DNA of 64,000 bases from Catenulispora sp. MAP5-51 (GCF_041261205.1 NZ_JBGCCH010000001.1:806001-870000); one strand, 5' to 3'; shown: positions 15,115 to 23,459, counted from the stretch's first letter. Numbers and translations: made by a program. Notes: generated by a model from the letters alone, not told the origin.

Positions 15115-17343
15115 CTACCGAGGCGGGCTGGGCGGGCCAGGCAGCCGCGGCAGCCGGGCCCGCGCTTGGTCCAGTAGTTCGGCGGCATGGCCGGCCACGG
15201 CGTAACGCGCCGCGTCCAGGGACCGGATGGCGGCGCCGAGCGGGTCGGGGTTGGTGGCCTCGTGCAAAGCCATCCACAGCCAGCGGTGCTTGAGGTGGTC
15301 GTGGAGCTGGGAACGGCGGGCCAGGTCCTCGGCCTCGGGCGAGAAGGCGCGGTCGGCCAGCATCGCGGTGACGGCCGGGTGCCCGGACAGCTCGGAGTGC
15401 TCGACGGCGAAGGCCGCGGCCCACCACGCGAACTCGCGCAGTTCGCCGTCCGGCAGGGTGGCCAGACGGTCGGTGTCGGCGCCGAGCGGGCCGTGGCCGG
15501 GCCAGCTTCGCGAGCCGTCGGGCAGGCGCTGCTCGGCATACAGTTCGGGCAGCAGCGGCAGGATCGGGTAGCCGATGTCGACGGCTTCGATGCGGGCCAG
15601 ATCCTCGGCGGACAGCCAGACGCCGGTGAACCGGCTCGCCGCCAGCAGGCCGACGGCCTTTCGGTGCCGGCCTTCCAGGTCGAGGCCGGCCAGGAGTTCG
15701 AGGGCCTCCGGGGATTCGATGTGGTCCCGGTAGAACTCGGTGTTGGTCAGCACGTCCCCGTTGCGGGCCAAGGAGAACCGGGTCACCGCGTTGACGTTCC
15801 AGAACATGCCGCCGGCCCGGTTCCCCGGCGAGGACAGCGCGCGCAGGACCGGCCTGTCACTGCCCTGCCAGCCGTTGAACTCCACGGCGACCGCGCCGCC
15901 GGGCACGTCCAGGACGCAGACCCACGGATCGACGTTGCTGTAGTGCCGGTCGTGGAACTGCTTGATCGGGGTCGGCGCGGACTCGTCGGCGCCGAACGCG
16001 CGCAGCACCTCGGAACCGGTCTTGTCGGCGACGAAGGTGACCGTGGCGGCCTCGGACAGGTAGCTCGACTCGACCCAGCGGTAGACCTCGTCCGGGGCGG
16101 CGGGCACCACGGGCACGGGCTCGCCGCGCAGCAGGTGGCCGAGCCGGTCGGACTGCTTGTGCACCACGGGATCGGCGGCTTCGGCATGCCAGACCACGAA
16201 GTCGTAGTACTCCTGGCCGTTCTCCTCGTCCCGGCCGCGCGCGCAGACCCGGACCCGGTAGTCGCCGGGCCACGGAGGCGTGATCTGTATCGTCTGGGAA
16301 ATCTGTACCGTCTGGGGAATCTGTACCGTCTGGGAAATCTGGTTGGTCTCGCCGGCGCCGGACAGAGCCGCGCCACCGGCCGGCGCTCGCCAGCTCAGCT
16401 CGACGATCTCGTCCCAGATCGAGGCATCCACCTGCGGCGGATCCTTGACCACGTGCAATGAGACGGAGACGGAACCGGATTCCTGCGCTGCGCGAACGGC
16501 GATGCCGTCGGGAAGCACCGCGACCAAGCCGTTCTCCGAGAAGTCCGGAACGGACGCCAGCGGTCCTTCGGCCAGCGTGAAGACGTGATCGGTGACGACG
16601 GCCCGGCCACTGCCATGACGCGGCATCAGGTATTCGGCCCGGCGCTTGGCCAGCACCATGTCGGCGTACGCGGCGGGCATCGGCGCGTCGCGCAGGATCG
16701 GCGCCACGACCCCGAGTGCCGTGCCGATGATCGCGGTGGCCGTGACGGCGGGCCACAACGGCCGCAGCACGATCGTGGCGACGACGGCCGTCAGCGCCAG
16801 GTGCCGCGCACCGTGGGACGCGGCGATCGCGGCCTCGTCCGAACCGGTGCCGACCAGCTGCGGGGCCACCGCGGGGTGCTCGGCGACGGCGGCCACGACG
16901 TGGGCCACCATGGCGGTGGCGCCGGGCACGACGGACTCCAGCCTGGCCAGCTCGAACAGCATCTCGCTCTGGCTGCCCACCGTGGCGATGGCCACCCGGC
17001 CCGAGCGCGGGCCCGCTTCCGGCAGTACCTCGACCAGTTGCGGCACCAGGGGATCCAGTGCCGCCACCGTCATCTCCAGGGCGCCGAGCAAGCGCTCGGC
17101 GACCAGCTGCGGGAGGCCGGCCAACCCGGCCCTGGCGGCGGAGCCCTGCTGAGAACCCGGCGGGCTCTGGAGCGGCCTCGGCCGGCGCGATCCGCCGTCG
17201 GGCTGCCGCTGGCCGACCCGCCCCAACTCCGCCGCGGGCGAGGGCGGAACCAGCTGCGCCACCCGGCCCAGCTCCTCCGCCACCACCTGCGCGATCGCGT
17301 CGATCACGGCCGCCGGAAGCTCGGTCGTCGGCTCGTACTTCAC
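15115..17343 (-). CDS. Large protein with DUF6461-like C-terminal half and central membrane segment
   Basis: A 742-residue protein. The N-terminal about 130 residues are helical and Pro-rich. Around residues 180-220 two hydrophobic stretches (LTAVVATIVLRPLWPAVTA, AIIGTALGVVAPIL) suggest a membrane hairpin. A beta domain with YRVRVCARGRDEE and DFVVWHAE follows, and then a region with EFNGWQGSDRPVLRALS and FWNVNAVTRFS that matches DUF6461. The end is helical. Function is unknown. Start GTG 17343 has AGGGG 8 nt upstream; ATG 17376 is an alternative. An 18-bp triple repeat encodes QISQTV/QIPQTV units between domains. Confidence 0.65.
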   Translation of the reverse strand: MKYEPTTELPAAVIDAIAQVVAEELGRVAQLVPPSPAAELGRVGQRQPDGGSRRPRPLQSPPGSQQGSAARAGLAGLPQLVAERLLGALEMTVAALDPLVPQLVEVLPEAGPRSGRVAIATVGSQSEMLFELARLESVVPGATAMVAHVVAAVAEHPAVAPQLVGTGSDEAAIAASHGARHLALTAVVATIVLRPLWPAVTATAIIGTALGVVAPILRDAPMPAAYADMVLAKRRAEYLMPRHGSGRAVVTDHVFTLAEGPLASVPDFSENGLVAVLPDGIAVRAAQESGSVSVSLHVVKDPPQVDASIWDEIVELSWRAPAGGAALSGAGETNQISQTVQIPQTVQISQTIQITPPWPGDYRVRVCARGRDEENGQEYYDFVVWHAEAADPVVHKQSDRLGHLLRGEPVPVVPAAPDEVYRWVESSYLSEAATVTFVADKTGSEVLRAFGADESAPTPIKQFHDRHYSNVDPWVCVLDVPGGAVAVEFNGWQGSDRPVLRALSSPGNRAGGMFWNVNAVTRFSLARNGDVLTNTEFYRDHIESPEALELLAGLDLEGRHRKAVGLLAASRFTGVWLSAEDLARIEAVDIGYPILPLLPELYAEQRLPDGSRSWPGHGPLGADTDRLATLPDGELREFAWWAAAFAVEHSELSGHPAVTAMLADRAFSPEAEDLARRSQLHDHLKHRWLWMALHEATNPDPLGAAIRSLDAARYAVAGHAAELLDQARARLPRLPGPPSPPR
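16283..16336. repeat. 18-bp tandem repeat, three units
   Basis: Units of ATCTGTACCGTCTGGGAA (one or two differences) inside the DUF6461-type gene. On the minus strand they encode six-residue QISQTV-like repeats, an inserted spacer between domains. Confidence 0.95.
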
Positions 17344-17443
17344 TCCACCACCCCTGCCGTTTCCCTTGATCGGCATCAGGATGTCAGAGGGCTCCGACAC
17401 CTCCGGCGGGCCCGCGTCGTCGGGTCCTTCATCGAGTCCTGAT

Positions 17444-18112
17444 TCAGCTGGTCGGCGGCATCAGCACCGAGTCGACGATGTACACGGTGGCGTTCGCGGT
17501 CTGCACGTTGCCGCAGACCACGTTCGCGTCGTTGACCTTGAACGACTGGCCGGAGCCGCTGACGGTGACCGTGCCGCCCTCGAGCGTGGTGTGGGTGCCG
17601 GCCAGCTGGCTCGGCGTGAGCCTGCCGGAGACCACGTGGTAGGTCAGGATCTTGGTGAGCTGGGCCTTGTCGGCCAGGACCGACTTCAGGGTGGCGGCGG
17701 GGATCTTGGCGAACGCGTCGTTGGTCGGCGCGAACACCGTGATGCCCTGGGTGTTGTTGAGGGTGTCGGCCAGACCGGCCGCCTGGACCGCCGTCACCAG
17801 GGTCGACAGCACCGGGTTGTTCGAGGCGGCGGTGGCGACCGGGGCCGTGGCCATGCCGGTGAAGCTGCCCGCGCCGGTGGTGGGCACCGCCGAGCAGGCC
17901 GTGCCGAACGGCGCGTCGGCCGAGTTCGCCGTGCTCGTGCTCGTGCTCATGTCCGAGGAACTGGACGAGCCGGCGGCTGCCATCGAGCTCGACGACGACG
18001 CGGCCGGGGCGGCGGAGGGCTTGCTGGAACTACTGCTGCACGCGCTCGCGCTCACCGCGATCGCCGCCGAGCACAGCAGAGCGGCGGCGGTCTTGCTGCG
18101 GGTGGAGAACAT
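17444..18112 (-). CDS. Fasciclin (FAS1) domain lipoprotein, MPT83-like
   Basis: A 222-residue surface lipoprotein. The signal peptide ends SASAC, a lipobox; a Ser-rich flexible linker of about 55 residues follows. One FAS1 domain covers about residues 90-222, with the two family boxes ITVFAPTNDAFAKIP and LTYHVVSGRLTP. FAS1 proteins mediate adhesion; the mycobacterial homologues MPT70/MPT83 are main targets of SigK. Here too a SigK-type promoter (18160-18186) precedes it and the sigK gene is 2 kb away. AAGGAG lies 7 nt before the ATG. Confidence 0.92.
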   Translation of the reverse strand: MFSTRSKTAAALLCSAAIAVSASACSSSSSKPSAAPAASSSSSMAAAGSSSSSDMSTSTSTANSADAPFGTACSAVPTTGAGSFTGMATAPVATAASNNPVLSTLVTAVQAAGLADTLNNTQGITVFAPTNDAFAKIPAATLKSVLADKAQLTKILTYHVVSGRLTPSQLAGTHTTLEGGTVTVSGSGQSFKVNDANVVCGNVQTANATVYIVDSVLMPPTS

Positions 18113-18159
18113 GTTCAGCTCCTTGATTCAGGTGTGTCCGGGTCCTGCTGACAGTTGGT

Positions 18160-18186
18160 ATTCGGAACCGTGGTGGATGCGGATTG
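18160..18186 (-). promoter_or_regulatory. SigK-type promoter for the FAS1 lipoprotein gene
   Basis: On the minus strand CAATCC (18186-18181), 15 bp, CCGAAT (18165-18160). This gives an about 40-nt leader to the ATG at 18112. Confidence 0.82.
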
Positions 18187-18239
18187 GTCGATGTTTTTCA
18201 TGAATTCTTGCGAGTTGCGAAGTGCCGGCGCCACAGCCC

Positions 18240-19844
18240 TCACGTCGTGGTGAAGACCACCGAATGCCAGCCGGTGGCACCGTCGGGGAAGGTGTCGGCG
18301 CGCTGCGCGGTCTGCACGGCGCCGGTGGCGTCGGTCGCGCGGACCTCGAGCTTGTGCAGGCCCGGCGGCAGATCCAGATGGCACGTCCACTGCCGCCAGG
18401 TATCAGGGGTGTCGGCCTGCGCCAGGCGCGCGAGCGTCCACGGGCCGCCGTCGGAGCGGACCTCGACGGCGTCGATGCCCCGGTGCGTTGCCCAGGCGAC
18501 CCCGGCGACGGTGACCGTGCCGGCCGGGAGGTGAGCGAACGGTTTGGGCACGTCGATGCGCGAGGCTGTCTTCACCGGCGCTACCTTCGAGTAGCCGCGC
18601 TGGACCCAGTAGCTGTCGTATGCGGCGAAGGTGGTCAGTTCCAGATCCACCAGCCACTTGGTCGCCGAGACGTAGCCGAAGAAGCCGGGAACCAGCATGC
18701 GGCAGGGGAAACCGTGCGCGATCGGCAGCGGCTCGCCGTTCATCGCCACCGCGAGCAGGCCGGTGCGGCCGTCGAGCACTGATTCGACCGGGGTGCCGAT
18801 GGTCATGCCGTCGATGGAGCGGCCGACGAGTTGGTCCGCGCCGCGCTGCACGCCGGCCTCGCGCAGCAAGTCCGCCAGCGAGGCGCCGATCCAGCGCGCG
18901 GTTCCCACGTAGGGGCCGCCGACCTCGTTGGAGACGCACGAAAGCGTCTGGTCGTGCTCGATCAGCGGCCGGGCCAGCAACTCGGCGAAGGACAGCTCCA
19001 ACGGCTTGTCGACCATGCCGCGGATGCGCAGCGTCCAGGCCTCCGGGTCCACCTGCGGCAACACCAGGGCGGTGTCGACACGGTAGAACTCTGAGTTCGG
19101 GGTGATGAACTCGGACAGGCCGACGACGTTGGGATGCGCGCCGGCCGGGATCGCCGGTGCGCGGACGGCCGGCGTCGGGATCCGTACGCGGGAACGCTTG
19201 ACCGCTACGTTGTAGCGCCGATCCACCGCGACGCGGCCGACCAGTCCGGTCGCCGCTGCCGCACCGGCCGTGCCGACCGCCAAGGCCAGGAACCCCCGGC
19301 GGCCTTGAGCCCAGACCGGCAGGCGCGAAGGCGATGGCGTGGCCGGCGGTGGTGCGGTCGCAGCCCGATAGCCGCGCACCAGAAGCACCATCGCCGCCCC
19401 CGCGGCGGTCGCGCCGAGCAGCGACGGCCACAGATCGCCGCCCTGCGACGTCGGACGTGACAAGGCCGCCCAGGCGCCCACCACACCGAACAGCGCGACC
19501 AGCGCGGCCCCGACGGCCAGGCGGCGCACGGCGATGATGCCGGCGGCGACCGCGATCAGGCCGAGCGTGATGTAGATCCCGGTGAGCAGGACGAGTTTGT
19601 CGTCGGTCCCGAAGTGCCGGATCGCGAACTCCTTCAACGGCGTCGGCGTCAGGTCGATCGCCGACGAGCCGACCGCGATCGCCGGGGCCGTCCGCGGCCC
19701 GGACCACACTGCCGCCAGCTCCCCCACGCCGACCGCGAGACCGGCCGTGATCAGGCCGATCGCCGCGCCGGGCAGCGCGAAGGCCGCGCCCCGCCGCACC
19801 GTCCGTGCCACCGCCGTGCCGGCCGTCCTCCCGAAGCGCCTCAT
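18240..19844 (-). CDS. Membrane-anchored molybdopterin-dependent oxidoreductase (sulfite-oxidase family)
   Basis: A 534-residue protein. The N-terminal about 190 residues contain four to five membrane helices. A further Ala-rich segment after RRGFLALAVGTAG resembles a Tat-type signal/anchor before the extracytoplasmic domain. The catalytic domain has the cofactor cysteine in TLSCVSNEVGG, followed by GARWIG-like sequence (here GTARWIGASL) and HGFPCRMLVPGFFGY, typical of sulfite-oxidase-fold enzymes, and a C-terminal immunoglobulin-like dimerisation domain. The substrate is unknown; methionine-sulfoxide or sulfite chemistry is possible. A SigK-type -10 ends 7 nt before ATG 19844 and no ribosome binding site is visible, so the mRNA is probably leaderless. 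Confidence 0.88.
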   Translation of the reverse strand: MRRFGRTAGTAVARTVRRGAAFALPGAAIGLITAGLAVGVGELAAVWSGPRTAPAIAVGSSAIDLTPTPLKEFAIRHFGTDDKLVLLTGIYITLGLIAVAAGIIAVRRLAVGAALVALFGVVGAWAALSRPTSQGGDLWPSLLGATAAGAAMVLLVRGYRAATAPPPATPSPSRLPVWAQGRRGFLALAVGTAGAAAATGLVGRVAVDRRYNVAVKRSRVRIPTPAVRAPAIPAGAHPNVVGLSEFITPNSEFYRVDTALVLPQVDPEAWTLRIRGMVDKPLELSFAELLARPLIEHDQTLSCVSNEVGGPYVGTARWIGASLADLLREAGVQRGADQLVGRSIDGMTIGTPVESVLDGRTGLLAVAMNGEPLPIAHGFPCRMLVPGFFGYVSATKWLVDLELTTFAAYDSYWVQRGYSKVAPVKTASRIDVPKPFAHLPAGTVTVAGVAWATHRGIDAVEVRSDGGPWTLARLAQADTPDTWRQWTCHLDLPPGLHKLEVRATDATGAVQTAQRADTFPDGATGWHSVVFTTT

Positions 19845-19851
19845 GCCAGCC

Positions 19852-19878
19852 GTTCGGAACAGCGCGCGCCGTGGATTG
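19852..19878 (-). promoter_or_regulatory. SigK-type promoter for the molybdopterin oxidoreductase gene
   Basis: On the minus strand CAATCC (19878-19873), 15 bp, CCGAAC (19857-19852). The ATG begins 7 nt after the -10, predicting transcription from the start codon itself. Confidence 0.8.
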
Positions 19879-19951
19879 GAACGGCTTAGCGCGTCACTCG
19901 ATCGGGGATCGGCAGAATCGCTCCGATTCTGGAATCCCGACACGTCCGGAC

Positions 19952-19978
19952 CAATCCGGGACGGCTTGGGCACCGAAT
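19952..19978 (+). promoter_or_regulatory. SigK-type autoregulatory promoter of sigK-rskA
   Basis: CAATCC (19952-19957), 15 bp, CCGAAT (19973-19978). GTG 19986 lies 7 nt downstream, the same spacing as in the divergent leaderless gene. Confidence 0.82.
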
Positions 19979-20057
19979 AGGTGTCGTGAGGCGAGAATTG
20001 GGTCAGGCCGCGCGCCGTCGCGCCCCAGACGACTTCGAGGACTGGAGACCACAGCCC

Positions 20058-20642
20058 ATGCTCGGACGTGCCAGCTCCAGAACCGCTTCGGAGGAGCAGG
20101 CGACGTTGGAGACGCACCTGCACCGCGTGGCCCTCGGCGATCGCGGGGCCTTCGACGCGGTGTACGAGCAGCTGTCCGGCCCGATTCTCGGGGTGGCCCG
20201 CCGGATCCTGCGCGATCCGGCGCAGGCCGAGGAGGTGGCCCAGGAGGTCCTGGTCGAGATCTGGCGCACCGCCTGCCGCTTCGACCCGGCCCGGGGTTCG
20301 GCGCGCGCCTGGGCGCTGACGATGGCGCACGCGCGCGCGGTGGACCGCGTCCGGTCCGTCGACGCTGCGGCCCGGCGTGAGGCGCGCGCCGCGGAGCTGG
20401 AGGTCGTGCCGCCGTTCGACGAGGTGGTGGAGGCGGTGGAGGCGCGGCTGGACCGGGAGCGGGTGCGGCGCTGTCTGGAGGGCCTCACGGAATTACAGCG
20501 TGAGTCGGTGACGCTTGCCTACTACGGCGGCTACACCTATTCGCAGGTGGCGCACCTGTTAAGCAGCCCGCTGGGTACCGTGAAGACCCGTCTGCGCGAC
20601 GGCCTGGCCCGCCTGCGCGACTGCCTGGGGGTGGGAGGATGA
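20058..20642 (+). CDS. sigK: ECF sigma factor, SigK-type
   Basis: A 194-residue extracytoplasmic-function sigma factor. Region 2 (AFDAVYEQLSGPILGVARRIL, then EEVAQEVLVEIWRTA) recognises the -10. Region 4 (LTELQRESVTLAYYGGYTYSQVA and SSPLGTVKTRLRDGLARLRDCL) reads the -35. It resembles mycobacterial SigK closely, including AYYGG and TMAHARAVDRVRS. It overlaps the anti-sigma gene by 4 bp (ATGA). ATG 20058 has GGAG 9 nt upstream and gives normal length; GTG 19986 would give a leaderless start and 24 extra N-terminal residues. Its own promoter carries the SigK motif, so it is autoregulated. Confidence 0.92.
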   Translation: MLGRASSRTASEEQATLETHLHRVALGDRGAFDAVYEQLSGPILGVARRILRDPAQAEEVAQEVLVEIWRTACRFDPARGSARAWALTMAHARAVDRVRSVDAAARREARAAELEVVPPFDEVVEAVEARLDRERVRRCLEGLTELQRESVTLAYYGGYTYSQVAHLLSSPLGTVKTRLRDGLARLRDCLGVGG

Positions 20643-21388
20643 ACGCGATGGATCCGGAGGTCCACTCTCTGACCGGGGCCTATGTGTGCCACGCGCTGGA
20701 GCCGGCCGAGCTGGAGGCGTTCGAGCGCCATCTGGCGCAGTGCCCCACGTGTGTGCATGAGGTCGCCGAGCTCCAGGAGACCGCGGCGCTGCTGGCCTCG
20801 GCCGCGGCCCAGACTCCGCCGGCGCGGTTGAAGGCGGCGGTCGACGCGCGGATCGCGGTGACCCGGCAGATCCCGCCGATCATCAGCCACGTCCCGGCGC
20901 GCCAGAGCGAGCGCCGGCCGCGGCGGCGCTGGTTCACCGCCCTGGGCTGGGGCCTGGCGGCCGGGCTGGCCGCGGTGGTCGCGGTGCTGGGCGTCCGGCT
21001 GAACGACCAGCAGAACCAGATCGACCAGGCGCGCGAGCGCGGCACGGCGATCACCTCGTTGCTGGCCGCCCCGGACGTGCACGCCGAGAGCGTGAGCGTC
21101 AGCACCGGCGGCAACGGCAGGGTGCTGGTGTCCCGTTCCCGCGACGAGGCGGCGATCACGGTCAGCGGGCTGACGCGGCTGTCGCCGGGCAAGGTGTATC
21201 AGCTGTGGATGATGGGGCCCTCGGGGGCGCGGTCGGGCGGTCTGGTGCCGGTGAAGTCCGAGGCGTTCGACTCGGTGCTGGCACACGGGCTCGGCGACGC
21301 GCAGACGATCGGGCTGACGGTCGAGCCAGCCGGCGGTTCGGCGCAGCCGACGACGGCGCCGGTGATGCTGCTGCCGATGCCGGCGTGA
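20639..21388 (+). CDS. rskA: Anti-sigma-K factor RskA-like, zinc-finger type
   Basis: A 249-residue single-pass membrane protein that should hold SigK inactive. The N-terminal anti-sigma domain carries a zinc-binding pattern (HALEPAELEAFERHLAQCPTC; residues 18-38, seen in part) of the ZAS type. One membrane helix lies at about 100-118 (LGWGLAAGLAAVVAVLGV), and an external RskA-type domain (SGLTRLSPGKVYQLWMMGP) follows. In mycobacteria, proteolysis of RskA releases SigK in response to redox cues. Start overlaps the sigK stop, ensuring a balanced ratio. Confidence 0.92.
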   Translation: MNAMDPEVHSLTGAYVCHALEPAELEAFERHLAQCPTCVHEVAELQETAALLASAAAQTPPARLKAAVDARIAVTRQIPPIISHVPARQSERRPRRRWFTALGWGLAAGLAAVVAVLGVRLNDQQNQIDQARERGTAITSLLAAPDVHAESVSVSTGGNGRVLVSRSRDEAAITVSGLTRLSPGKVYQLWMMGPSGARSGGLVPVKSEAFDSVLAHGLGDAQTIGLTVEPAGGSAQPTTAPVMLLPMPA

Positions 21389-21410
21389 GGGGAGTTGTTC
21401 AGGCAGCCGG

Positions 21411-22109
21411 TTAGGCAGCCAGCCAGGCGCGGCCCTCCGTGAGGATGGCTTGTTCCTGCTCGCTGAAGCGGGTCGGGAACGTGCCGGTCACCGTGGCGCC
21501 GCTGCTTTCGAGCAGGTACGCGAGCGCGGCGTATTCGCGGGGGTGGCGGCGGCGGAGGGCTTCGGAGTCGATGTCCTCGGCCCCGCCGGTGCCGAAGGGG
21601 TAGGTGAAGCCGCCCAGGTCGTAGACGGAGTCGCGGTGCTCGATGCGCCAGGCTCCGTCGCGGCGGCTGAGGCGGTCCAGGAAGCGGTTGTGGATCGTGG
21701 CGCCGAGGCCGAGGGCGGTGTGGTCGGCCAGGAGGATCGCGTCGGTCTCGACGAGGGCGCGGTCGGCGGCGAACTCGATCGTCGGGGTGCCGATGAAGTG
21801 CTTGCTGCGCAATGGGCCCTCGGCCATGCGGCGGGAGCGTTCGATGAATTCGCGGGCTGTACCGGAGAACCACAGGATTCTGAGGGTGGCGTCTTCGTGG
21901 AAGAGGGCGGCCAGGGCGTTCCAGTCGTGGCGGTCGCGGTGGATCCAGCCGGTCATGAGGTCGGCGATGGCTTGGCGGTCGGTGTTGGCTTGGCGGTCGG
22001 TGTTGGCTTGGCGGTCGGTGTTGGCTTGGCGGTCGGTGTTGGCTTGGCGGTCGGTGTTGGCTTGGCGGTCGGTGTTTCGGCTATCGGGCATATCATCACC
22101 GTCGCTCAT
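21411..22109 (-). CDS. SnoaL/NTF2-like protein with N-terminal tandem repeat
   Basis: A 232-residue cone-fold protein of the nuclear transport factor 2-like (SnoaL) group, which includes small isomerases and hydrolases. IADLMTGWIHRDRHDWNALAALFHEDATLR (residues 48-77, in part) and the later ETDAILLADHTALG and WRIEHRDSVYDLGG define the fold. Residues 12-47 are six exact NTDRQA repeats placed directly before the first helix; they look inserted and are probably disordered. It is divergent from an AraC-type gene 36 bp away, its likely regulator. No substrate can be assigned. Confidence 0.83.
   Translation of the reverse strand: MSDGDDMPDSRNTDRQANTDRQANTDRQANTDRQANTDRQANTDRQAIADLMTGWIHRDRHDWNALAALFHEDATLRILWFSGTAREFIERSRRMAEGPLRSKHFIGTPTIEFAADRALVETDAILLADHTALGLGATIHNRFLDRLSRRDGAWRIEHRDSVYDLGGFTYPFGTGGAEDIDSEALRRRHPREYAALAYLLESSGATVTGTFPTRFSEQEQAILTEGRAWLAA
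21969..22076. repeat. 18-bp tandem repeat, six units
   Basis: Six near-identical 18-bp units (core TTGGCGGTCGGTG) within the NTF2-like gene encode NTDRQA six times. All other bases of the gene are non-repetitive, so this is a local expansion. Confidence 0.97.
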
Positions 22110-22145
22110 CCCCGGGTTGGCCTGCTACCGCTATCCTGACCAGTG

Positions 22146-22889
22146 ATGCCGGAAAGCCGCCAAGGCCGGTGGGCGCTTGTCCACGGCGAAGCCATCGCCC
22201 CGCATTCGCATGCGCAGGGCCAACTCCTCTATGCGGCCAGCGGTGTCCTGGCCACCACGACCGAGCGCGGCACGTGGGTCTCGCCGGCCGACCGCATCTC
22301 CTGGACACCGCCGTGCTTCGAGCACCACCACCGTGCCTACGGCGAGACCGAGATCGGCATCGTCGAGCTGCCGGATGAGCTTCGCGGCGGGCTTCCGGGG
22401 CATCCCAGCGTGTTCGCGGTGTCGGCGTTGCTGCGCGAGGTGGTGCTCAAGCTCACCGACGGCCGTGCGCTGCGTCCCAGCGTCGGGGCCCGGCTGCTCC
22501 AGGTGGCCGTCGACGAACTGCTCGACCTGCCCGAGAACTCGCTCTACCTGCCCGAGCCGGCCGACGACCGGCTGCTCGCGGCCACCGGCCGGCTGCACGC
22601 CGATCCGGCCGATCCGGCGACGCTCGCGGAGCTCGGCAGGGCGGTGGGCGCCAGCGAGCGGACGCTGAGCAGGCTGTTCCGGGCCGAGCTGGGGATGTCG
22701 TTCCACCAGTGGCGCACGCTGCTGCGGGTCCAGCACGCGCTGGTGCACCTCGCGCAGGGCCGGTCGGTGACCGGGACCGCGACGCTGTGCGGGTGGGCGA
22801 ATCCGACCAGCTTCATCGAGGCGTTCACGGCGATCGTCGGGCAGACGCCGGGGCGGTACCAGGGCGGGCTGCGGGTCGGCCAGCGTTAG
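22146..22889 (+). CDS. AraC-family regulator with cupin-like sensor
   Basis: A 247-residue regulator: an N-terminal cupin with HSHAQGQLLYAASG and a C-terminal AraC DNA-binding domain (ATLAELGRAVGASERTLSRLF, then GTATLCGWANPTSFIEAF). It lacks a ribosome binding site; TATCCT at about 22131-22136 could be a -10, so a leaderless mRNA starting at GTG 22143 or ATG 22146 is likely. It is divergent from the NTF2-like gene and its stop overlaps the convergent HxlR gene by 4 bp. The ligand is unknown. Confidence 0.85.
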   Translation: MPESRQGRWALVHGEAIAPHSHAQGQLLYAASGVLATTTERGTWVSPADRISWTPPCFEHHHRAYGETEIGIVELPDELRGGLPGHPSVFAVSALLREVVLKLTDGRALRPSVGARLLQVAVDELLDLPENSLYLPEPADDRLLAATGRLHADPADPATLAELGRAVGASERTLSRLFRAELGMSFHQWRTLLRVQHALVHLAQGRSVTGTATLCGWANPTSFIEAFTAIVGQTPGRYQGGLRVGQR

Positions 22890-23338
22890 CGCGGCCGGTC
22901 CGACACGTCCTCCTCCGAGGCGGCGTGCGCGGCGTCGTACTCCTGCTGCGCGGCGATGAACCGGGGCATGTTCAGCTCGGCCCAGTCGCCGATCACCGCG
23001 ATCGGCTCGGCCAGGGAGTGGCCCAGCTCGGTGAGGGTGTACTCCACACGCGGCGGGACCTCGGCGAAGATCCGGCGGGTGACCAGGCCGTCGCGTTCCA
23101 TGCGGCGCAGCGACTGGGTCAGCACCTTCGGGGCGACGCGGCCGAGGTGCGTGCGCAGCTCGGTGAAGCGCATCGGGCCGTCGGAGAGCAGCAGGACGAC
23201 CAGGACCGTCCACTTGTCGCCGATCCGGTCCAGCAGCAGCCGGGTCGGGCAGTCGGCGTCGAACAGGTCCCCGCGCTCACCGGTCCGGCGCTGCGCCCGG
23301 AAGCGGTCGACCAGCCGGGGAGGGGTGATAGTAACCAT
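22886..23338 (-). CDS. HxlR-family transcriptional regulator
   Basis: A 150-residue winged-helix protein. CPTRLLLDRIGDKWTVLVVLLL and GPMRFTELRTHLGRVAPKVL are the HxlR signatures, with the conserved cysteine at the start (DADCPTR) that many members use as a redox or electrophile sensor. It is divergent from a short-chain-reductase-like gene, the typical target, with a dyad at 23360-23383 between them. Confidence 0.92.
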   Translation of the reverse strand: MVTITPPRLVDRFRAQRRTGERGDLFDADCPTRLLLDRIGDKWTVLVVLLLSDGPMRFTELRTHLGRVAPKVLTQSLRRMERDGLVTRRIFAEVPPRVEYTLTELGHSLAEPIAVIGDWAELNMPRFIAAQQEYDAAHAASEEDVSDRPR

Positions 23339-23359
23339 GAGGTACTTATAGCACGTTGA

Positions 23360-23383
23360 AGTAATCAGTTACCAATGGTTACT
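23360..23383. promoter_or_regulatory. Probable HxlR operator, AGTAATC-N10-GGTTACT
   Basis: Inverted arms match in six of seven positions. A further AGTAACCAT copy overlaps the HxlR start (about 23326-23334). The arrangement, between divergent HxlR and reductase genes, is typical for autoregulation. Confidence 0.55.
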
Positions 23384-23459
23384 GTCGCAGGCAACGCGAC
23401 AGTGAGACCGAACAGCGACACCGAAACACCACAACGAACCACGACGAGGGAGAACGACC

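Noticed and set aside
13919-15427. Longer start for the hypothetical protein (back to 15427)
   Set aside because: The extra part is antisense/out-of-frame sequence of the preceding gene and has no protein-like character; ATG 15043 begins a coiled coil.
21969-22076. Regular repeats resembling a CRISPR array
   Set aside because: Units are directly adjacent with no spacers, lie in frame in a protein gene and have no cas genes nearby; it is a coding tandem repeat.
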